NCBI RefSeq assembly: GCF_026343945.1
Contig: NZ_JAPKNJ010000002.1
Location: forward strand, 496,001-560,000
Source of the DNA: Kaistia algarum
Lineage (GTDB): Bacteria; Pseudomonadota; Alphaproteobacteria; Rhizobiales; Kaistiaceae
DNA: 64,000 nt
Reading direction: 5' to 3'
This document shows positions 61,603 through 64,000 of this stretch, one piece after another (the stretch's first letter is position 1; every line of letters begins with the position of its first letter). A program made the position numbers and the translations under genes. The notes beneath the pieces were generated by a model. The model ran no database searches, had not been told where the DNA came from, and saw only the letters and a program-made list of their open reading frames with translations.

Positions 61603-61617
61603 TGTAGGTTACTCACA
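61603..61617 (+). promoter_or_regulatory. Putative regulator site 2 (TGTAGGTTACTCACA)
   Basis: Read on the plus strand, 83 bases from site 1. It overlaps a loose inverted repeat GTAGGTTA...TAGCCTAC and begins 5 bases after TTGACT (61592-61597), a candidate -35 for the ABC genes; the matching -10 is weak. Confidence 0.35.
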
Positions 61618-61690
61618 GATTTAGCCTACGCGACGTTATAACGAGCGCGTTCCGCCGGAAAAATGGCGGGCCAGGGAATGTGGGGGTGCC

Positions 61691-62518
61691 ATGACAGGAC
61701 CAAGTCCGGCCATGCCGAAGCTGCGCGTGCGCGGCGCGACCAAGGTCTATGAAACACGGTCCGGCGACCTGATCGCGCTCGATCGCTGCTCGCTCGACGT
61801 CATGCCCGGCGAAATCGTTTCGATCGTCGGCCCCTCCGGTTGCGGCAAGACCACTTTGCTCTGGTCCATGTCGGGACTGCATGGCCTGACCGGTGGCGAC
61901 GTGCTGCTGGACGGCAAGCCGATCACCGGGCCGAGCCCTTCGATCGGCATGGTGTTCCAGGAAGCCAATCTGCTGCCCTGGCGCAATCTCGATTCCAACA
62001 TCCATTTCCCCTTCGAGATCAAGGGTGAGAAACCGGACCGCGAATGGATCGCGAGCCTCGTCGCCCGCGTCGGACTAGACGGGTTCGGCGGGCGCTTTCC
62101 GCGCGAACTTTCCGGTGGCATGCAGCAGCGCGCCGCGCTGGTCCGCGCCCTCTCGTTCAAGCCCTCCGTGCTGCTGATGGACGAACCCTTCGGCGCGCTC
62201 GATAGCTTCACCCGCGAGGAGATGAACCATCTCGTCGAGGAAATCTGGCTCGATACGCCGACAACGATCGTGCTCATCACCCATTCGATCGAGGAGGCGA
62301 TCTTCCTTTCGGACCGCGTCGTGGTGCTGTCGCCGCGCCCCGGCCGCGTAGCCAATATCTATGAGGTGCCGTTCCCGAGGCCGCGCTCGATGGAGATCAT
62401 GGAAACGAAGGAGGTGTTCGACCTGACCAACGCGATCAAGCGCGAGATCGTCGGCGAGCAGAAGAGCCGCTATGCCGCGCGGGCATCGTCTCTCGCTATT
62501 TCCGAACCGACAAGCTGA
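61691..62518 (+). CDS. NitT/TauT-type ABC transporter ATP-binding protein
   Basis: A 275-residue ATPase. Walker A reads GPSGCGKTT, the Q-loop VFQEANLLPW, the signature LSGGMQQRAALVRAL, Walker B VLLMDEPFGALD and the switch His is in LITHSIEEA. These are the marks of the nitrate/sulfonate/taurine/thiamine-pyrimidine importer family (SsuB/TauB-like). It energises the permease and binding protein encoded next. It is the first gene of a plus-strand operon divergent from rpiR. Confidence 0.93.
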   Translation: MTGPSPAMPKLRVRGATKVYETRSGDLIALDRCSLDVMPGEIVSIVGPSGCGKTTLLWSMSGLHGLTGGDVLLDGKPITGPSPSIGMVFQEANLLPWRNLDSNIHFPFEIKGEKPDREWIASLVARVGLDGFGGRFPRELSGGMQQRAALVRALSFKPSVLLMDEPFGALDSFTREEMNHLVEEIWLDTPTTIVLITHSIEEAIFLSDRVVVLSPRPGRVANIYEVPFPRPRSMEIMETKEVFDLTNAIKREIVGEQKSRYAARASSLAISEPTS

Positions 62519-62528
62519 GGGCCCGAGC

Positions 62529-63374
62529 GTGAGCGAAGACGCTATCCCCGAGTTCAAATCCGCAAAATCGGGCGACGGTTCCGAGGTCGGGCTCACCAAT
62601 CTCTCCGCCTTTTCCAGCGGTCCCGGCATCAAGTCCGCCCGGGAAGTTCTCGCGATTGTCCTTGTCGCCGTGATCGTGATCGGCGGCGCCGAGTTCCTGA
62701 TCCGCGCCTTCAAGGTTCCGCCCTATGTGCTGCCGACGCCGAGCGCTGTGGCCGTTGCCTTCTACACCGACATTCACCTGATCCTGCCGCATCTGGGCTA
62801 CACGCTGGTCGAACTCTTCGCCGGCTTCGCGATCGGTGCCACGGTCGGTCTGGTCATGGCGGCGGTGATCACGCAGTTCCCCTTCGTCGAGAAAGTGGTG
62901 ACGCCCTACATCCTGCTGCTGGTGACGACGCCGATGCTGGCGCTGGTGCCGCTTTTGATCCTGCGCTTCGGCTTCGGCTACACGCCCCGCATCATCGCGG
63001 TGGCGTTGGCCGCCGGGCCGATGGTGATGATCAATGCCGCTACCGGTTTTCGCCGGGTCGATCGCGGCAAGATCGCGCTGGCCCGCTCCTATGGCGCCTC
63101 GACATTGCAGATCTTCTGGAAGATCCGCGCCCCGATGGCGCTGCCGATGATCCTGGTCGGCTTGATGATCGGATCGATCTTCGGCCTGCTCACCGCTGTC
63201 GGCGCAGAAATGGTTGGCGGCGGTTTCGGCCTCGGCAACCGGCTGACATCCTATTCCTCGATGATCCAGATGCCGCAGTTCTTCGCCGTGGTGCTGATCC
63301 TCTCGATCCTCGGAATTCTCATCTACGTCCTCTTCTTCTGGATCGGGAAGAAGTGGGCGAGCTGGGAAGCATAA
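62529..63374 (+). CDS. NitT/TauT-type ABC transporter permease
   Basis: A 281-residue permease (SsuC/TauC-like). About six membrane helices are present; the conserved cytoplasmic loop reads ARSYGASTLQIFWKIRAPMALP (EAA-like). I chose the GTG at 62529 with GAGGG upstream, 10 bases after the ATPase stop; an in-frame ATG at 62472 would overlap the ATPase. The N-terminal 35 residues are a hydrophilic cytoplasmic extension. Confidence 0.92.
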   Translation: MSEDAIPEFKSAKSGDGSEVGLTNLSAFSSGPGIKSAREVLAIVLVAVIVIGGAEFLIRAFKVPPYVLPTPSAVAVAFYTDIHLILPHLGYTLVELFAGFAIGATVGLVMAAVITQFPFVEKVVTPYILLLVTTPMLALVPLLILRFGFGYTPRIIAVALAAGPMVMINAATGFRRVDRGKIALARSYGASTLQIFWKIRAPMALPMILVGLMIGSIFGLLTAVGAEMVGGGFGLGNRLTSYSSMIQMPQFFAVVLILSILGILIYVLFFWIGKKWASWEA

Positions 63375-63453
63375 CGTCACGAAAAAACAGGGACTTCCGG
63401 ACATCCAACCAGTCCGGCTGAACGCAAGAACGACAATCAGAGGGGTAACTGCC

Positions 63454-64000
63454 ATGATGAAGCGACCGACGACCGGCGGCATGAGCCGCAGGACCTTCCT
63501 TCAGGTTTCCGCCACCGGTGTCATCACCGTGTCTGCGCTTGGCGGTTTCGCGGGCCGGGCTTCGGCCGCGCCCTATGACAAGGCGTTCACCTGGATCTCG
63601 CCACGCGGCACGCTGGAAGTCCTCGACGACTTCCCGTTCTGGGCCGGCAAGAAGCAGGGCTATTTCGAAGGCCTCGACGTCGAGATGCAGCCCGGCCCGT
63701 CCGACGGCACGGCGACCGTGAAATTCGTCGATGTCGGCCAGGCCGATATGGGCTTCCCCTCTCCGGGCGTCTTCTCCTTCGCGCTGCAGAACGGGATGAA
63801 GCTGAAGTCCGTGTTCCACATGGGCGCGCTCGACACCTTCTCCATCGCCTTCCGCAAGGGCGAAGGCTCGAACGATCTGAAGAAGCTCGAAGGCAAGACC
63901 ATCCTGCTCGGTTCGGCCGCCTGGCAGTCGATCGTCGACCCGATGCTGTTCGCTCAGGGCGTCGACGTCACGAAGGTTAAATATGTCGAGGCCGGCTGGC
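63454..64000 (+). CDS. NitT/TauT-type ABC substrate-binding protein (3' end outside window)
   Basis: The first 182 residues of a periplasmic binding protein, with no stop before the right edge. A twin-arginine-like signal (MSRRTFLQVSATGVITVSAL, ending near RASA) precedes FTWISPRGTLEVLDDFPFW and KKQGYFEGLDVEMQPGPSDG, the start of an NMT1/THI5-type domain; VDVGQADMGFPSPGVF is also typical. AGGGG precedes the ATG at 63454. Ligand candidates for the family include sulfonates, nitrate, pyrimidines and aromatics; I cannot choose among them. Confidence 0.9.
   Translation, partial: MMKRPTTGGMSRRTFLQVSATGVITVSALGGFAGRASAAPYDKAFTWISPRGTLEVLDDFPFWAGKKQGYFEGLDVEMQPGPSDGTATVKFVDVGQADMGFPSPGVFSFALQNGMKLKSVFHMGALDTFSIAFRKGEGSNDLKKLEGKTILLGSAAWQSIVDPMLFAQGVDVTKVKYVEAGW

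Noticed and set aside
61421..61690. Thiamine-pyrophosphate riboswitch before the NitT-type importer
   Set aside because: The importer family includes thiamine-precursor systems, but the conserved CTGAGA and ACCTGAT-type elements are not in this region.

Overview
The window is GC-rich chromosomal DNA from an alphaproteobacterium, most probably a member of Hyphomicrobiales (Rhizobiales). The evidence is a chain of neighbourhoods typical of that order: fabH-ihfA-merR-tRNA-Pro, a divergent ubiquinol-cytochrome c chaperone/BamE pair, a K+-independent proton-pumping pyrophosphatase, the block glyA-nrdR-ribD-ribE-ribH-nusB-thiL, an L,D-transpeptidase next to its LdtR-like MarR regulator, and a Mg-type hemB. 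I cannot name a genus from sequence alone. I see no transposase, phage gene, CRISPR array, rRNA or replication origin.

Layout. 1-2.6 kb: two overlapping amidase-signature genes, the first cut by the left edge. 2.7-8.2 kb: tRNA-Pro(GGG), MerR regulator, IHF alpha, FabH, PlsX, YceD/DUF177, cytochrome bc1 chaperone and BamE. 8.2-15.2 kb: proton-pumping pyrophosphatase, a 1107-residue exported TPR protein and an MFS carrier. 15.2-20.9 kb: thiL, nusB, ribH, ribE, ribD, nrdR and glyA, all on the minus strand. 21-27.5 kb: L,D-transpeptidase, LdtR, DUF6163 membrane protein, 3-hydroxyisobutyryl-CoA hydrolase, CBS/CorC membrane protein and hemB. 27.5-32.9 kb: an orphan LivH-type permease with a lipoprotein-like N-terminus, threonine ammonia-lyase, a membrane glycosyltransferase and an RDD protein. 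33-39.3 kb: Bpt N-degron transferase, a glycosyltransferase-like protein coupled to parC, a DJ-1/PfpI protein, a PuuE-type deacetylase and a small ORF. 39.3-48 kb: pssA/psd, an Atm1-type ABC exporter, a LysM protein, a LOG-family enzyme, citramalate synthase and a 69-residue CysS-tail protein. 48-57.5 kb is more accessory: DHA2 efflux pump, Rieske oxygenase, secreted lysozyme-like protein, RlmE/Ppx pair, an unpartnered flavin-dependent halogenase-family protein, a DUF3616 protein and a LysE exporter. 57.5-64 kb: a RpiR regulator, a flavin monooxygenase and an M20 amidohydrolase in one transcription unit, divergent from a NitT/TauT-type ABC importer whose binding protein runs off the right edge.

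The core genes serve phospholipid and fatty-acid synthesis (plsX, fabH, pssA, psd), riboflavin/thiamine/folate cofactors, heme, isoleucine precursors by two routes (threonine ammonia-lyase and citramalate synthase) and envelope maintenance (BamE, L,D-transpeptidase, LysM protein). The points most worth a second look are: (1) the RibD protein has lost the catalytic Glu and both Cys zinc ligands of its deaminase domain while its reductase domain looks intact; (2) the RpiR/monooxygenase/M20/ABC cluster looks like an uptake-and-degradation system for an unidentified N- or S-containing compound, and its divergent promoter region carries two related 15-bp elements; (3) the halogenase keeps all its catalytic landmarks but has no visible partner; (4) the giant TPR protein and the lysozyme-like secreted protein look like lineage-specific insertions.
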